A stretch of 64,000 nucleotides of DNA. Source: Ceratodon purpureus (lineage: Eukaryota; Streptophyta; Bryopsida; Pseudoditrichales; Ditrichaceae). The stretch covers positions 17,608,183 to 17,672,182 of the forward strand of contig CM026426.1 in NCBI GenBank assembly GCA_014871385.1, in the 5' to 3' direction. The notes under the pieces were generated by a model. That model ran no database searches, was not told the DNA's origin, and saw nothing but the letters and a program-made list of their open reading frames with translations. The position numbers were made by a program, and so were the translations under genes. Shown piece by piece: positions 10,784 through 22,605 of the stretch (positions within the stretch are counted from its first letter, which is position 1; each line of letters starts with the position of its first letter).

Positions 10784-13700
10784 ATGGCAGAAACGGAAGG
10801 AGACCAAAGAGCTCTTCACGCATTGGAGGCAGCGATCTGGAAGGGCATCCGTAAGGGGAAACTGCTTCTCCCTGAGGGCTATACGTGCTGCTCTTCATGT
10901 GGAGAACTCCCACGCTGTGCAGTCAATGGAGGGCGAAGAGTAAGAGGGGAGGAAACACCGTGCGACCCGGAAGAGCAAGATCGCACAGCCGAGGCGTGTC
11001 GCGACAGGGTGGATGTCGAAGAGCACTGGAGGAAGCCCCCCCAGCAAGCAGACTAGTACGAAATCTACCGGGGCCATGTCTCCAGGGCCAAGCCGTAACA
11101 AAAAAATTGGAGGGCGTTCGCAGAACATGGCTGCACCGAAGAGACAGTCGACGGAGGTGAGTGACGACTTAACTCCACCGAATTGGCACCATCGAAATGA
11201 CACGGACCTATCATCTACCGGGTGGCGGTCATCTGCCTCTCGCCCTAAACCAGCAACGGGGAGGACGGGCCATATCACCGAAGGGTCTGCCTCCCATCGC
11301 CAGCAGCCCGAAGACGACGATTCTCCCGAGGAGGATGAAGATATGGAGGAGGACTTCGATGACGACGACATGGACACAGATCACGACGTTGACATCTTCG
11401 AGGACGACGATGAGGGGGATCCGAGGGAGCCCATTCGGATCAAGTTGAACAGACAAGGCGTGCCAGTGGGGCATCACTCTCCGATGGTGGCACGGGAACT
11501 GCTGAAGTTCGCGAGAGCCTTGGATCCAACCGCGAAGCCCGGTTGGCACGGACAACACAGGCAGGCCAAGAAGTCGCTCATTTCGCGAGTGGAGTCAACT
11601 TTCGAGTTTTATGGGGCTTCCGAGGAATTGAGTGAGAAGTGGTTCAACTCCAAAATGTCCAGGTGCGTGTCGCGGGTCAGGTACGAAATCATGAAGCTCA
11701 TCAAGCAAGGACATCCGAGGCCAGCCAACGTAGGCGAGGTCTATTGGGACAAGTTGGTGGAATTAAGGGACGACCCTGCGTTTGAAGAGAAGTCAGAATT
11801 CATGTCGAGCATTAGCTTGGGAAGGCCTGGGAAGAGCAGCTCCTCATGGGCTCAGCATGCGACAGCGATTGGATCACTCGTAAGTTCCTCCAAAACCGAC
11901 ACTTCCACATTAACTCAATTCTCTCACAACCTAGTAGCGTAATGTTAGGAGTCTTTGAGAGTACTAATATCACCGCATCTACCGGAGTTTCTTTTAGTGT
12001 CATTGTGGGATTTATTTCTCTCAATAGTTTCCTTGTCTCATGTAGTCATCCACTGATTAACTAGTGTAGCGTTGCAATGTTTCCTATGTGTTTACAACTC
12101 TGCTACGTTGTCTGTCTTGCGTACTGTTTGGCTCAGTCTAAATGTACTCGGTCTAGGAAGTAACATCTGAAGTACACGAGAATGCGCTCAGTTCAGTCTG
12201 TATCCCGCGTCTCCAGTGACGCATTTTTGCGTTTTTTCTATCGTCATTCCGCGTTTCTAATGGCATCCAGACCCTGAACCTGACGTGGCATTGCGTCTTT
12301 CATGACGTACTGTCACGTCTCTGATGACCTCGCCTTCTATTTCCTCTTATGTGTCCATGCATTTTCTTTTGACGCATGCCCGCCTAAACCGACAGTTCAC
12401 ACATGACAATCTAGGTATGTTCCAATTCTCCATTTGCTTTCTCACGCACGTGGATAGTCTAGCGCCTTTGTGATATTCTGGCTGTTAACAGTTTAATCGT
12501 GGGACTCATCATGCAGGCTATCAAATTAGGTCGCCAACCTACAGAAGTAGAAGTCAACATGGAGGTGAAGGCAATGAAGCGCAAAGAGGCAGAAGAGCGC
12601 AAGCGCGCAAGGCAGGTGAGGGTAGAAACTCGTGAAGTCAGTAGGATGGAGGAACTTGAATCCATGTATGTGTCCCACGATAAGAGGTTGAAGAAGGTGG
12701 AGGACTTGCTCAAGGAGTTGAAGGAGACGATGGCCCGGATTGCACTTCAGCCACAGCCGACGGCCCCGAAGCAGAAGCGGAGCGTGAAGTCTGTGGGGAG
12801 AGTGCAGCCCACGCGGACCACTGACAGAGCTCCGTCAAGTCACCAAGCAGCAATGACACCACCTGACAAGGCTAGCAAAGAGGAGGAAGAGGAGATTCAC
12901 GGCACTGAAGCCACGGAGACGGCGGGCAGAGTGGACTCCGCGTCCCCGGTAGAGAAGGCCCCAGAAGAACGGACGGTGAGGGAGGACGCCGGGCAGAATC
13001 GCCAAGGAGGAAGAGATAACGACTCATAGCGTGAAGAGGACGACTATGCAGGCATCCCGGAAGCAGGGCAATCAGAGAAGCCGCGTTTTATTGCCCTAGA
13101 CGAGGCCCCCAATGAAGATGCCGACAGTGAGGACACCGACACTATCATTGCACTGGGCTCCGCACCCGACGAAGAGAGTGACGGTACTGACGGACCAAAG
13201 GAAGAACGCAACAGGAAGGTCTCCTCGACCCCTGAGGTAGACGAGCAGGGTTTCTCAACCAAAGACGCCACCATGTCTCCCGAGAAGGTACCGGCAGAGG
13301 AGGTACGTCCTTACTTACACTCCCACAATGCTCTCAGTGAAGCGTGCTGAAATTTCCCACTGTAACTGTGTCACTGTTGTCACGGTATAATGTTTCCAGT
13401 GACATCAATTTGCGTCATTGATGACACAATCTAGCGTCTTGGTTGACACTGTACATGTCATGAGTGACGTTTCAGAACGACAACTATGACTTACAAGTGA
13501 CGTGGTATGGCAGAGTGGATTACTGAAAGGCGTACCAGTGGAGTTGTTCAGTGGTCCTCATTCTGCACCTGACTCTGAGATTGTTGGACACGGAACACTA
13601 CACGGAACACCCGGTGAAAGGATCCACTGCAAGACGATCGAGGAGCACGAGTTTTCAGTGCAGGTGGGCGCAAGTCTAAAAGACGACTACGACCTGAAGT

Positions 13701-14421
13701 ACCCAATCGTGGAGGAGGAGGTACTGGTGATGAACCAGGCCATTGGCTACATCATCCGCTGGCCCGCGAGTGACTTACGTCGTGCGGACATCGAGCATGG
13801 AAAGCCGCCAGCACCGCCTGGAAGTGAATCACAACCCACGAAGGAAGTGCTACATTACGTTACACGAGCAGGGAGCAGGAAGCTGAAGTCTGTTCCTGAG
13901 GAGAAGAAGCCTAAGTCAGATGTGAAGGGGCAGGAGAAGGCAAAGAGAAAACAGGACGATGCATTCAAGGTGCGGAAACGGGTCGGCTTCCCCGAGCAGG
14001 CCGTAGAGGTACGTTCTCCACCCCCCTCGTCCATCAAGCGTGCCAGGTAAGTTATTCTCCGCAAGAGGACTCTCACTAGCGTCTCCTATTCTTCTTTTCA
14101 TTCCATTACGCAGGTCAGAAAAAAAGTTTCTGCACGGTCGAGGAAGCCCAACAGTGGTGGACACTTGAAGGCGTTGATACAGGCTCTTGATTACCTCTAT
14201 CCTCGTGATGATGAGTCAGTTGTGTGTCCAGGATGAAGCTGGGGGTTCGGCGAAAGTGACCGAACCGAAAGAGCAGCCCGTTAAGAGCACCAAAAAGGTA
14301 ATTAATGTACGTCACCCTTAACCGCTGCTGAAATCCTACCTACTCTGTCGTCGGCTTTGTGTTGGTGTAAACTCACAGTTGGTTGCATGTCTGTGTGAAG
14401 GTGAAGAAGAATCCGGCATGA
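10784..14421 (+). pseudogene. CACTA TNPA-like protein gene (Transposase_24-like, DUF8039-like), spliced
   Basis: Segments that read as exons: 10784 to about 10930 (CCSSCGELPRC); about 11013-11879 (acidic stretch rich in D/E, then HRQAKKSLISRVESTF and VYWDKLVELRDDPAF, the W..L....D spacing of plant Transposase_24 proteins); 12517-13301 (coiled coil with RMEELESMYVSHDKRLKKVE, then acidic disordered sequence); about 13512-14047 (GVPVELFSG to AIGYIIRWPASDL, the beta-rich DUF8039-like region, then basic RKRVGFPEQAVEV); and small exons near 14114, 14232-14299 and 14401-14421 (ending VKKNPA). Donors GTAAGT, GTACGT and GTAAGT follow the main exons. An in-frame TAG at 13027-13029 (NDS*REEDDYAG) breaks an otherwise open frame to 13301. 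In characterised CACTA elements the TNPA-type protein binds subterminal repeats; that role here is inference. The upstream exons are uncertain. Confidence 0.68.
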
Positions 14422-14689
14422 GTGGACGCTCTCACGAGTCGCAACATCTCCGTGCATCTCCAACCTACGTACGCAGCAGTAGTCATCAGCCGTTTTTCAG
14501 TTGGGTGTACGCTTTTCAATAGCTACAGGTAGTAGAAACTGTTCAATGACTACTCATGTATGTACGAGGTTATATTTCAATGCAGAAAGCTTCTTTTTTA
14601 TGTTAAGCGTGCAGAGACTCTTCTTTACAGCAATGTGATTAGAATTGCGCGTTTCACCGCTAGTTTCCGCCACGTGCCTTGCCATCGTT
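14422..14689. other. 3' flank of the TNPA-like gene
   Basis: No gene recognised; T-rich sequence leading into the dense subterminal motif region. Confidence 0.3.
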
Positions 14690-15539
14690 ATGTCATCTGT
14701 TATTCTGCGTCAATCTTGACACGACGGTCAGTCTTTAGTCGTGTCCACCACTGTCAGAAGTGACGCTGCTCCACGTAGTCCTAAGCAGAATGATGTGTTT
14801 CTTTTGACGTCTAACTACGATCTCCTGAGCGTCATGACGTGTTATTTCTGTTTGACACCGTATGTCTAGAGAGGTCATCTGAAACGCCCGAAATATGTGT
14901 CGAACATGTTTCTGCACGTCAACTTGAACATTGCATTGCGTTTCATATGACATGAAATTTGTATTCAATGCGTCACGACATACGCCTTGTAAACATGCAC
15001 CCACGTCAAAACATCTGTAATTTGCGTTACTAATCTGTCAAAGAACCTCAAAAAAGCGTCAAAACTGACGTCCATGACGAACTTCCAAAAAACCGCACTA
15101 CGTCAAAAGTAACAGAAAATAACGTCACTTTTAACAAGCCGCATCGCACACATACGCCCAGTCTACGATCATGCCTCGTGTCAGCATATGAGCCGTTGAA
15201 AATCCGATCGCCATGTCAGAATTTTGTGCCACTTCAGCAAATTTTTCATCCATGACGTGGTATCCACTGTGTCTCCCGCAAAACCGGAAAACGCCCACGT
15301 GGCAAAAAAGTTACTCTCCAAGTTACTGACCGCAGGTAAATTCACGCAGTAGTGTTGCGTCAATGAGCGTCAAAGGAAAGAGGCTGATGACGCTCCATGA
15401 CGCGACACATCAAGATCGATTTGACTCTCCAGACGTAGTGGTATTTTTTTGCGTCAAAAAAAAAACGCGTCAAAACGCGTTAAACGCTCTTAAAAAACGC
15501 GTCAAAACGCGTCACCAAAATCCTTGTTTTCCTCTAGTG
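14690..15539. repeat. CACTA right subterminal region and terminus
   Basis: Repeated ACGC/TGACG motifs in both orientations (CGTCAATCTTGACACGACG, GCGTTTCATATGACATG, GTCAAAAGTAACAGAAAAT, then GCGTCAAAACGCGT units at 15460-15520) become densest next to the proposed end. The last bases CCTCTAGTG (15531-15539) give, on the other strand, a CACTA start. A second CACTACGTC occurs at about 15103 and GACGTAGTG at about 15438, which are alternative but less terminal-like candidates. Confidence 0.65.
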
Positions 15540-16211
15540 AAGAGGTCCGCACAAAGGATCCGCGTTAGCATTTGAAGAATCCAGCTCAATTAGATATAAC
15601 TTCTTCTTATCAGCATGTACTTTCTACCTTTTAAATCTATTCAATTGTTACATTTGATCTATTATACATCTGCGTCATTATTACATTGCATGAATATGGA
15701 ATATACAATTATACGTGTTTTATCGACTGGAAATCTACCATATGTTTACACTTCACTGATTCTAAATCTACCATATTCTCTCATTTCCCCAACTCTAATA
15801 CACTCTGTAGCTATATCAGCATTCAGTCCCAAAAATACAAATATTTAAAAATTCTACCTCCAAATTTTAACACACAAGTAGATTTATGTGCAATTTTGAG
15901 ATTTATTTCATGCAAATTTTGTATGCAATTTATATAAATTTAGTATGAATTTTACATTCAAAATTGTACTTAGAGTTAATGTTTTTTTTAGGGTACTAAT
16001 TAAATTGACAAAAGATTAACAACTTTTTTATATAAAAGGCGAGCTTATTAAATTCAATAGTAAATGTTTACAGAATTCATATAAAATTTAGTCCATCACA
16101 CATTCCTGATGTATGCAAGGAACGCCATTTCATGCAGCGGAGACGATGACGAGCGCGTTGCGGAAGCGCAGTGGGGCGTAACACAACAGCAGCCTTGCCG
16201 CAGCAATCATC
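15540..16211. promoter_or_regulatory. AT-rich upstream region of LCMT1
   Basis: Strongly AT-rich, no CACTA motif and no coding potential. A TATA-like element (TTTATATAAAAGG) lies at about 16027-16039, some 350 bp upstream of the LCMT1 start codon and ahead of the GA-rich leader. This is the likely promoter, by position and composition only. Confidence 0.5.
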
Positions 16212-16383
16212 AGAGGAGAGCAAGAGAGAGAGACGAGAGAGAGAGGAGAGAGAGACGAGAGAGAGAGGAGAGCGAGAGAGAGAGATTACAGAGGAGAGCG
16301 AGAGAGAGAGACGAGAGGGAGAGAGAGAAGACGAGAGAGAGAGGAGAAGAGAGAGAGAAGAGAGGAGAAGAGAGAAGAGAACG
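16212..16383 (+). repeat. GA-rich microsatellite in the LCMT1 5' leader
   Basis: About 170 bp of imperfect GAGAGA/GAGAGC repeats end five bases before the LCMT1 ATG. Such GA/CT tracts are common in plant 5' UTRs. The overlapping ORFs of 100-136 codons in several frames are consequences of the repeat. Confidence 0.9.
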
Positions 16384-16387
16384 CACA

Positions 16388-19300
16388 ATGGAGGGTGGTA
16401 CAGGTGCTGGGACTCGCCTTGGAATGGGGATGGGGATGGCGATGGCGGCGCCGGGAGGGGGGAGCAGCACGGTGGCTGTGCAGGCCACGAACGACGACGC
16501 CACTGCCAGCAAATTGTAGGAAACTCTCCCTTCGTTTAATTCATTGAAGGTCGATTGGATGTGTTTTTGGTGTTTTTGGGTTTAGCTTCTGTTGTAGCTC
16601 GTGGGTTAAGTGATATTGGTTTTGTGATACAGTTTTTTGGTTTCGTTAGTGCTTTTCTTTTGTGGAGGAATGTTGTGGTTTAGGATGGTAGGGATATGTG
16701 GTGGTTTTTTGGAGTGAGCAGTGTGAGTAGATTTTTTTTTTTGAGAAAATGAGGTTTTGGGGATGTTTTAGGGTGTTGGATTTGGGTGGTCAGTAGCTCG
16801 GGTGGTGGATTGGGCTTGTCATGTGTGAGAATGATGTTTTATTTTGAGCGTGTATTTGAGGTCATTTTTCATGGGAATTGCATTTGGACGATATCTGGAT
16901 ATGAGTTTTGGCCGGCTGATCAGACAGTTTAGGATACGAATGGGATTACATTTACAAACAAAAACCTTTTTGGATGAGAGTTGATGCCTGCTGATTTAGA
17001 CAATTTAGAATATGAATGCATATACGTTTTGGAATAAACCCTTCTTGGATATGAGGTTTTGTTGGCTGCTGTTTTAGTGCACGGGATTAGGTTATGTGGG
17101 AATGTAACTCAATTCAGGAAGGCATTTTTATTATTGAGAATGGGGAGGGTTTATTCTTTATTTTTTTGTTTCTGGATGATGCAGTCATGTGGTTCTACGA
17201 AGGTTTTGATTCTTCACATGATGGTAGGCATTGCAGTGAGTGTGTTTATGTTTTTATGTTTCTGTTTGTGATCGTCAGGAGCATTTGGGTTGTGAGATGA
17301 CTTTTTGGGAGCTGATTGGTGATGGTTGATGCAGGTCATGCGTGACAAAGGGATATATTTATGATGATTTCGTTCATTTGTTTGTGAGAAGGTCTGTCAA
17401 GCGAGCTCCCATAATCAATCGTGGTAGGTCTCTTCATTTCACCTGTGTGTTGGCTTTTGCATATACGTTGATATACTAGGAATGTGGGTTCCAGTGGTTG
17501 AGATTGTTGTTGTCACTTCCGTACAGGATACTGAAATAGCTGATGTTGTGGAAAAGGCTATTACGCTCGATGGGCTACAATGCGGATGCTACTTCTGCAG
17601 TTTTTGGAATCTGACCTACCAAATGCTAGCGGACCATCTCCAAAAAAACAAATACTGTCCCTCGGTGCGGGCTTTGATACCACTTTCTTTCAGCTAGTGG
17701 TAAGAACTGTTTACTTAATTCAGTGTTTCTTTTGGTTGGCGTGACTAAAGAGGTCTAGTGACCTAATGCACATACTCATATTACAAACTCGTTTCGGCCA
17801 TGAAAGTGGTTCATAACTTTTTCTCAAGTTAATTGAAGGAGTGGTGATAGGGTTTACATGGGTGCGTTTTCAGGCGGAAGGAAGAGCGCCGCATAAATTC
17901 GTGGAGCTGGACTTTCTAGAGGTACCTATTATTCCAAATACAAAATTCAGTCGTCCTAGGTCTTAACTCTTTGGAAGATTTGCAACTGGGGCTTAATTCT
18001 GTCAATGGTGTAATATTTGCAGGTGACAAAGAAGAAAGCAATGATGATAGCTACTAAAGAAGTTTTACTTTCCAAGCTTGGTCCTGGAAAACCAGAGATT
18101 GATGCAGGTAAACAAATTCTCTGATTTGTTTCGGAGCTCCTGCCAGTTTAGACGTACAGGGTCATCTTGGTGATAACGTACATGGTGTAGAAGCACAACT
18201 TGCATAGTGCAATCTATGCTTCCTCAATAACATGGTTGTGAGGGGATTCTCTTGGATGCAGGGAAAGAGGGGATTGTCAGCGAACGTTACAGTCTCTTAC
18301 CTTGTGACTTGAGGAATTTGAAAGATTTGGACGATGCCTTTGCCAAAGCAGAGTTGGATGCCAAGTGAGAACTTGCTTGGGTATTTCCAAGATTCTTGAA
18401 ATCCGAGCAGCTGCTTTGCTTGACTGTTCTATGTCTTTCCCAGAATAGCAAAATTGAATAAGGTTACTAAGTTGCCCTGTACTAATGCTAAAATCTTCAC
18501 CTTAACATACCTCAGAATGTAATTTTCCGGGCAACCTAATGACCCGATTTAGTCGCAGATCTGCCTCCTTGCACTCTTTTGTATTTTCACATTTGATTGA
18601 ATGTTATGTGTCTGTTCCCCGTGTTAGCTGTACATCATGTCAACTTTGGTTGTTCATTAGGTTCAAATGTTCGCTAAGTTATCATTTAGACCTAGTAGCT
18701 ATTTTCCCCTAATGTTTATCGAATATTTCAATCTAATATGGTAGTGGTGTGTAGGTTGCCGACTTTGATATTCGCAGAGTGCGTTCTCATCTACATGGAT
18801 CCAGCTGCAAGCCGGAAAGTTGTGAAATGGTGTGCTGATAAATTCGAGAGCGCAGCATTTGTTATTTATGAGCAGGTTGGGTTAATTCTGATGCTCTTGT
18901 CTTAAATCGTCCTGAAGCTCTTGCATCGTACTAGTAATTTACAGGTCAAGTACCTTTCGCAAATCGTTGATATCTAATCATTAGCACATGATAGACATAG
19001 TACTGTAATCGATGTGTTGTTACGTACTCCAGATGGTTTGGCGTGAAATATTAAAGATGCAATTTACATGGCTTTGCAGATTCACCCCGATGATGCGTTT
19101 GGGCAGCAGATGTTAAAGAACCTGGAGGTATCATCGTGACCCTTCCTCTGTCACCTTTGTATGAAAGTAAAACATATAATTGCTGTATATGCGAAAGGTT
19201 TGAAGATAGCGTTGGGATTTTACTACAATTGTCTGTCAGTGACTGCCTCGCCTTGAACTAATGCCGCACTATCCGATAGAACTGAAACTATCGTTTCTCT

Positions 19301-20592
19301 AGTTTTTGTCCACATGTTTCCATTCTTAGCTTGAAAATTTCGTGAGTTGTGGCTTGGAAGTCCGACTCGACAACGCGGCTGGTCTTGTTTTTGTGCATGT
19401 GCAGAGCCGGGGCTGCCCTCTATTAGGACTTCACGACACTCCAACTCTAGAGTCAAAGGAGAGAAGATTCACCGATCTTGGCTGGCAGGTTTGACTGTTT
19501 AAGCTTTCTAAGTGAACGTAGTTGTGTATAGGATATCAAAAGCGTTGAAGCTTTTCCAAGTACTGTCTTGGACTTGCAATAGTTCTATATTTTAACGGTC
19601 CAGAATCCTCTTTGTTGTACGCACATCTGCATTCGAGCTCATTTTTGTTGACAAGCGGCTTCATACCTTTTGACGTGTACTGGGCTTGTCAAAACTGCAG
19701 AGAGCTGTTGCTATGGATATGGATGCCATCTATCATCAACAATTGGACCCTGTTGATCGAAGAAGGTAAGTTCTCACACTGATTTTTAAATTATTTTTTC
19801 TGAAATCAATTCGTGTAATTGGTTCATCATTTGTTGGACTACAGAGCCTCTAGTTAGGAAGTCAAGGAAATTCGGGTTTTTTCTAACCTCGAGATCCTTT
19901 TCTGCTAAACAAAGACACAATCAGAATTTTAAACTCAAGAGATAAATATTGTTCTATCTGGTACCTTATTATTCTGCTTTGATCATTGATAACGTGCAGA
20001 ATTGAGCGCCTTGAAATCTTCGATGAATTTGAAGAATGGAACATTATGCAGGTAAGGCATAATGAATCCTGATGTTTCAATGTTTCTTATTTCAGCTGAT
20101 GTGACATTATTTCGTAGGCAGAACAAATTTTGAGAAAGTTATTTCAAAGATTTTATCAACTAAGTAACAGACTGATATCACAAATCTACATGCGAACGTT
20201 TGCCCTTTGAAACTTCTGAAATTTCTGGGATTTTTTGAATTGCATGCACACTAGACTTACGCGTTTTTTTTCCAAATATTGCTCGAACATATTTTTCGCA
20301 TTGAGTAATCCATGTGTTTGGCAGGCACACTATTGTGTCGCTTATGGAGTCAAGGATGACACCGTGAGTGCTACTTTCACCTTATTTTCCAGATTGACAG
20401 TAACGAATTAATATACTTATTTTTCCCAAAAAAACTTGTTGGAAGTCACTCCCCTCTCTTTTGCTCTCACCATGCCAATGTGCAAGTTTCTAATAATCTT
20501 CCTCTTGTATGCAGGGCGTTTTTTATAAATTTGGGTTCAGCCAGAAAAAAGCAGAAAATGTACAGAAACCTATTACACCTGTGATAATGTAG
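16388..20592 (+). CDS. LCMT1: Leucine carboxyl methyltransferase 1 (PP2A methyltransferase)
   Basis: SAM-dependent enzyme that methylates the C-terminal leucine carboxyl of the PP2A catalytic subunit, controlling B-subunit assembly. Thirteen exons: 16388-16515, 17335-17423, 17557-17699, 17874-17921, 18023-18107, 18262-18364, 18755-18875, 19080-19127, 19405-19488, 19701-19765, 20000-20051, 20325-20363, 20515-20592. All have GT..AG borders and keep phase; the sum is 1083 nt, or 360 aa, near the usual length for the family. Family hallmarks are [16 protein letters not shown] near the N-terminus, [18 protein letters not shown], the SAM-binding [52 protein letters not shown] and [13 protein letters not shown]. 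The start at 16388 is the first ATG after the GA-rich leader; a longer reading upstream is low complexity. The glycine/methionine-rich first 30 residues are lineage-specific. No damage seen; it is the only clearly intact host gene here. Confidence 0.96.
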
Positions 20593-21320
20593 ATTTTGCA
20601 CTCTGACCATTGAAGCAAACACAGACAGACTAATCGGTTTCAATTATTACAGTATACGATCAGTTGACGCAGGTCTTAAAAATAGCAAACACATAAAAAG
20701 CCTGTTCCAAGCTTTTGTGATCTTCTATCTGAATACACAGTTGAATTTTCCGTACACGAGACCATGACCTGTCAATCCAACATTGCAAAAATATCCGTGA
20801 AAATTGTCTTTTAATTAGGTTTCAACGGATGTTATCAATTCTAATTTTCACTTGTTTACAACTGCTACAAGAGTGTACTACAATTTGAATTATAGGAACG
20901 AATTCGCAAAGTTGTGCCTTATGTTATCAACCCCCCCTCCAACCCCGAAAATTAGCAATGTTAGGGAAGGAGGGGCAGCCCGCGAAAAGATTGTGGGGAC
21001 GGGCCCGTTGGGTCATGTGGTTTAATTGGAGCCCACGCCAGTGGTCCACCCGTCCCGGCCCCACTGCCTTGACCGGGTCGGAGCTGGCGGACCCGTCCCT
21101 TTCTCCCCAGCTCGGTTTCGGGTTCTTGGATGTGACCGGCTGGTGTTTCAAGATCTTGTCCCCCATTCATCACCCTTGTGCTGCATTTGGAGTTTCTCTC
21201 GCGGGTTTGGAACCTGAGTATAATGCGCTGCGTCGGTATGTGCGCTACTACACCTCGGGCTGTGGCGAAGTTTCGAGGTTTGGGTGTAGGTGTTCTTCAC
21301 GTAGTATTGTTTAGGGGAGA
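20593..21320. other. LCMT1 3' flank and unassigned spacer
   Basis: The first 300 bp are AT-rich 3' flank. A more GC-rich block at 20930-21180 (CCCGTCCCGGCCCCACTGCC and neighbours) has overlapping ORFs in many frames, none with recognisable features. I see no RNA gene or repeat here. Confidence 0.35.
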
Positions 21321-22392
21321 CGATGGCGCACAAGGCCAAGGGTCTCTTCAGAGCTCCGGACTGGAAGTGAGGGAAACGGGCCGAGGATGACGTCGTCGAA
21401 TTGAGGTGAGTAGATGCTAGGCTTGGAATTTTGACTTCAAAAAATTTAGGGTTTTCAGGTTCATTTGAGTTGCTCATACAAAAATTGAGGCATGGTCTTA
21501 TTGTTTTTGGTTGAGGGTTTAGGGATGTTTATTTGTCGCACTGAAGCAAGTGCTGGGTCACTGCTCAAATGTACTCAGTAGTAGTGTGATCTTCAATGCT
21601 GGAATGCGTGGGTTTAGTTGAGTTTAGCACTGGTTGGTTTAGGATTGTTGAGGGTGGAGCTAGGTGTGAATGTGATCGTGCGTGTGGGCGGTCGTTTGAC
21701 AGTGTGGTACCATATTTAGGTGTTGGAAGTGGTGCCAAGCACAAGGAAGGTGGAAGAGCTGCTGGACAAAGAGTTGAGGTATGAAGCTTTGACGCGTTCT
21801 ATGGAATGGCGGTTTAGGGTTGGGTTGTGGTGTGTTTTGGGTTTTGTAGCATCTGATGATTGAATGGATGGGTGGGATAGTATGAAGTGGTGGGGCAGTT
21901 TTGGTGGGTTTAGGGTGGAGTGGTCGGGATAATGGGTGTGGCGGGCACTGATTGGATTGATGTGAGTTGATACGTGGGACTGCAGGGTGGAGTTGCATGA
22001 CGAGAAGCTGGTCTTGGAGATGCAGGAGTTGGCAGACAGTGCAGCATGCGTTGAAGGCGGGTGACAGTTATGCAAATGTTGAGAGGCTCTTGGGGTGCGT
22101 GTTGTTTTCCACGTTTGCATGTGGTGTGGAGGCTACAAGGAGTTTGAGGCCAGGTGGATTGGCATTCCCGTCCGACATGGGTGGATTGTCTTTCTGGTGG
22201 AATGGTCGAGGAGGAATGTCAATTTAGTAGATTGTTGGCAGAAGTAGGGAACTGGTTGGGTGGAATGTGAGCGATTGATTGACCAATGCTGGGATGTGAT
22301 ATGGGGGGTTTAGGGGTTTTAGGGTGGATACAAGTAGAAAATAGTAACGATTTGTATACTAACCAAAGCAACTTGTGCACTATTTCTAATGG
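21321..22392 (+). other. Possible leader exons of Ulp1-element copy 1
   Basis: An ATG at 21324 opens MAHKAKGLFRAPDWK with a donor-like AA|GTGAGG at about 21366. Later short coding-looking pieces (STRKVEELLDKEL near 21740 and VELHDEKLVLEMQELADS near 21990) lie between G/T-rich, intron-like stretches full of TTTAGGG-like words. A similar GTAG..TTTAG-GGGAGA leader precedes copy 2 near 46020. No complete exon chain could be built, so this is only a suggestion. Confidence 0.25.
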
Positions 22393-22605
22393 ACAAAGAC
22401 TACATATGGAAGAGACAAGGCAGTCTGGACGCCTTTAAAAACAACTGGAGCGACGGAGATGAGGACCGAGAGGTATCGTGACAGGTCGCTAGACTGGCAG
22501 AGAAGCACAGAGGGAGTGTCAAGTGAACCACTTGCAAATCCAGGTGCTGAGGGATATGGCGTCGGCATTACAGAAGGATAATTTCGAAATGATGGATCCA
22601 ATTCT

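Larger units (their letters stand above)
1..15539. mobile_element. CACTA (En/Spm-type) DNA transposon, left end outside window
   Basis: The stretch holds a tnp2-type transposase on the minus strand (running off position 1), a TNPA-like gene on the plus strand, and a dispersed short motif of the form GCGTTNNNNATGACGT. The proposed right end is CTCTAGTG at 15532-15539; its reverse complement begins CACTAGAGGAAAACAAGGAT, which has the form expected of a CACTA terminus, followed by dense GACGCGTTTT units. AT-rich sequence without the motif starts immediately after. The matching left end and the 3-bp target duplication cannot be seen. At more than 15.5 kb this is large for the family, partly because other repeats (5.3-6.05 kb, 8.4-9.0 kb) lie inside it. 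Family assignment is strong; the exact right boundary is inferred from sequence form alone. Confidence 0.8.

Noticed and set aside
16109..16539. ORFs rich in Arg/Glu or Ser/Leu over the GA tract
   Set aside because: Low-complexity reading of a GA microsatellite in the LCMT1 leader; only the ATG at 16388 starts the conserved protein.
21480..22330. Interstitial telomere repeats (TTTAGGG words)
   Set aside because: Words are scattered singly in T/G-rich intron-like DNA, not in tandem; at most telo-box-like elements.
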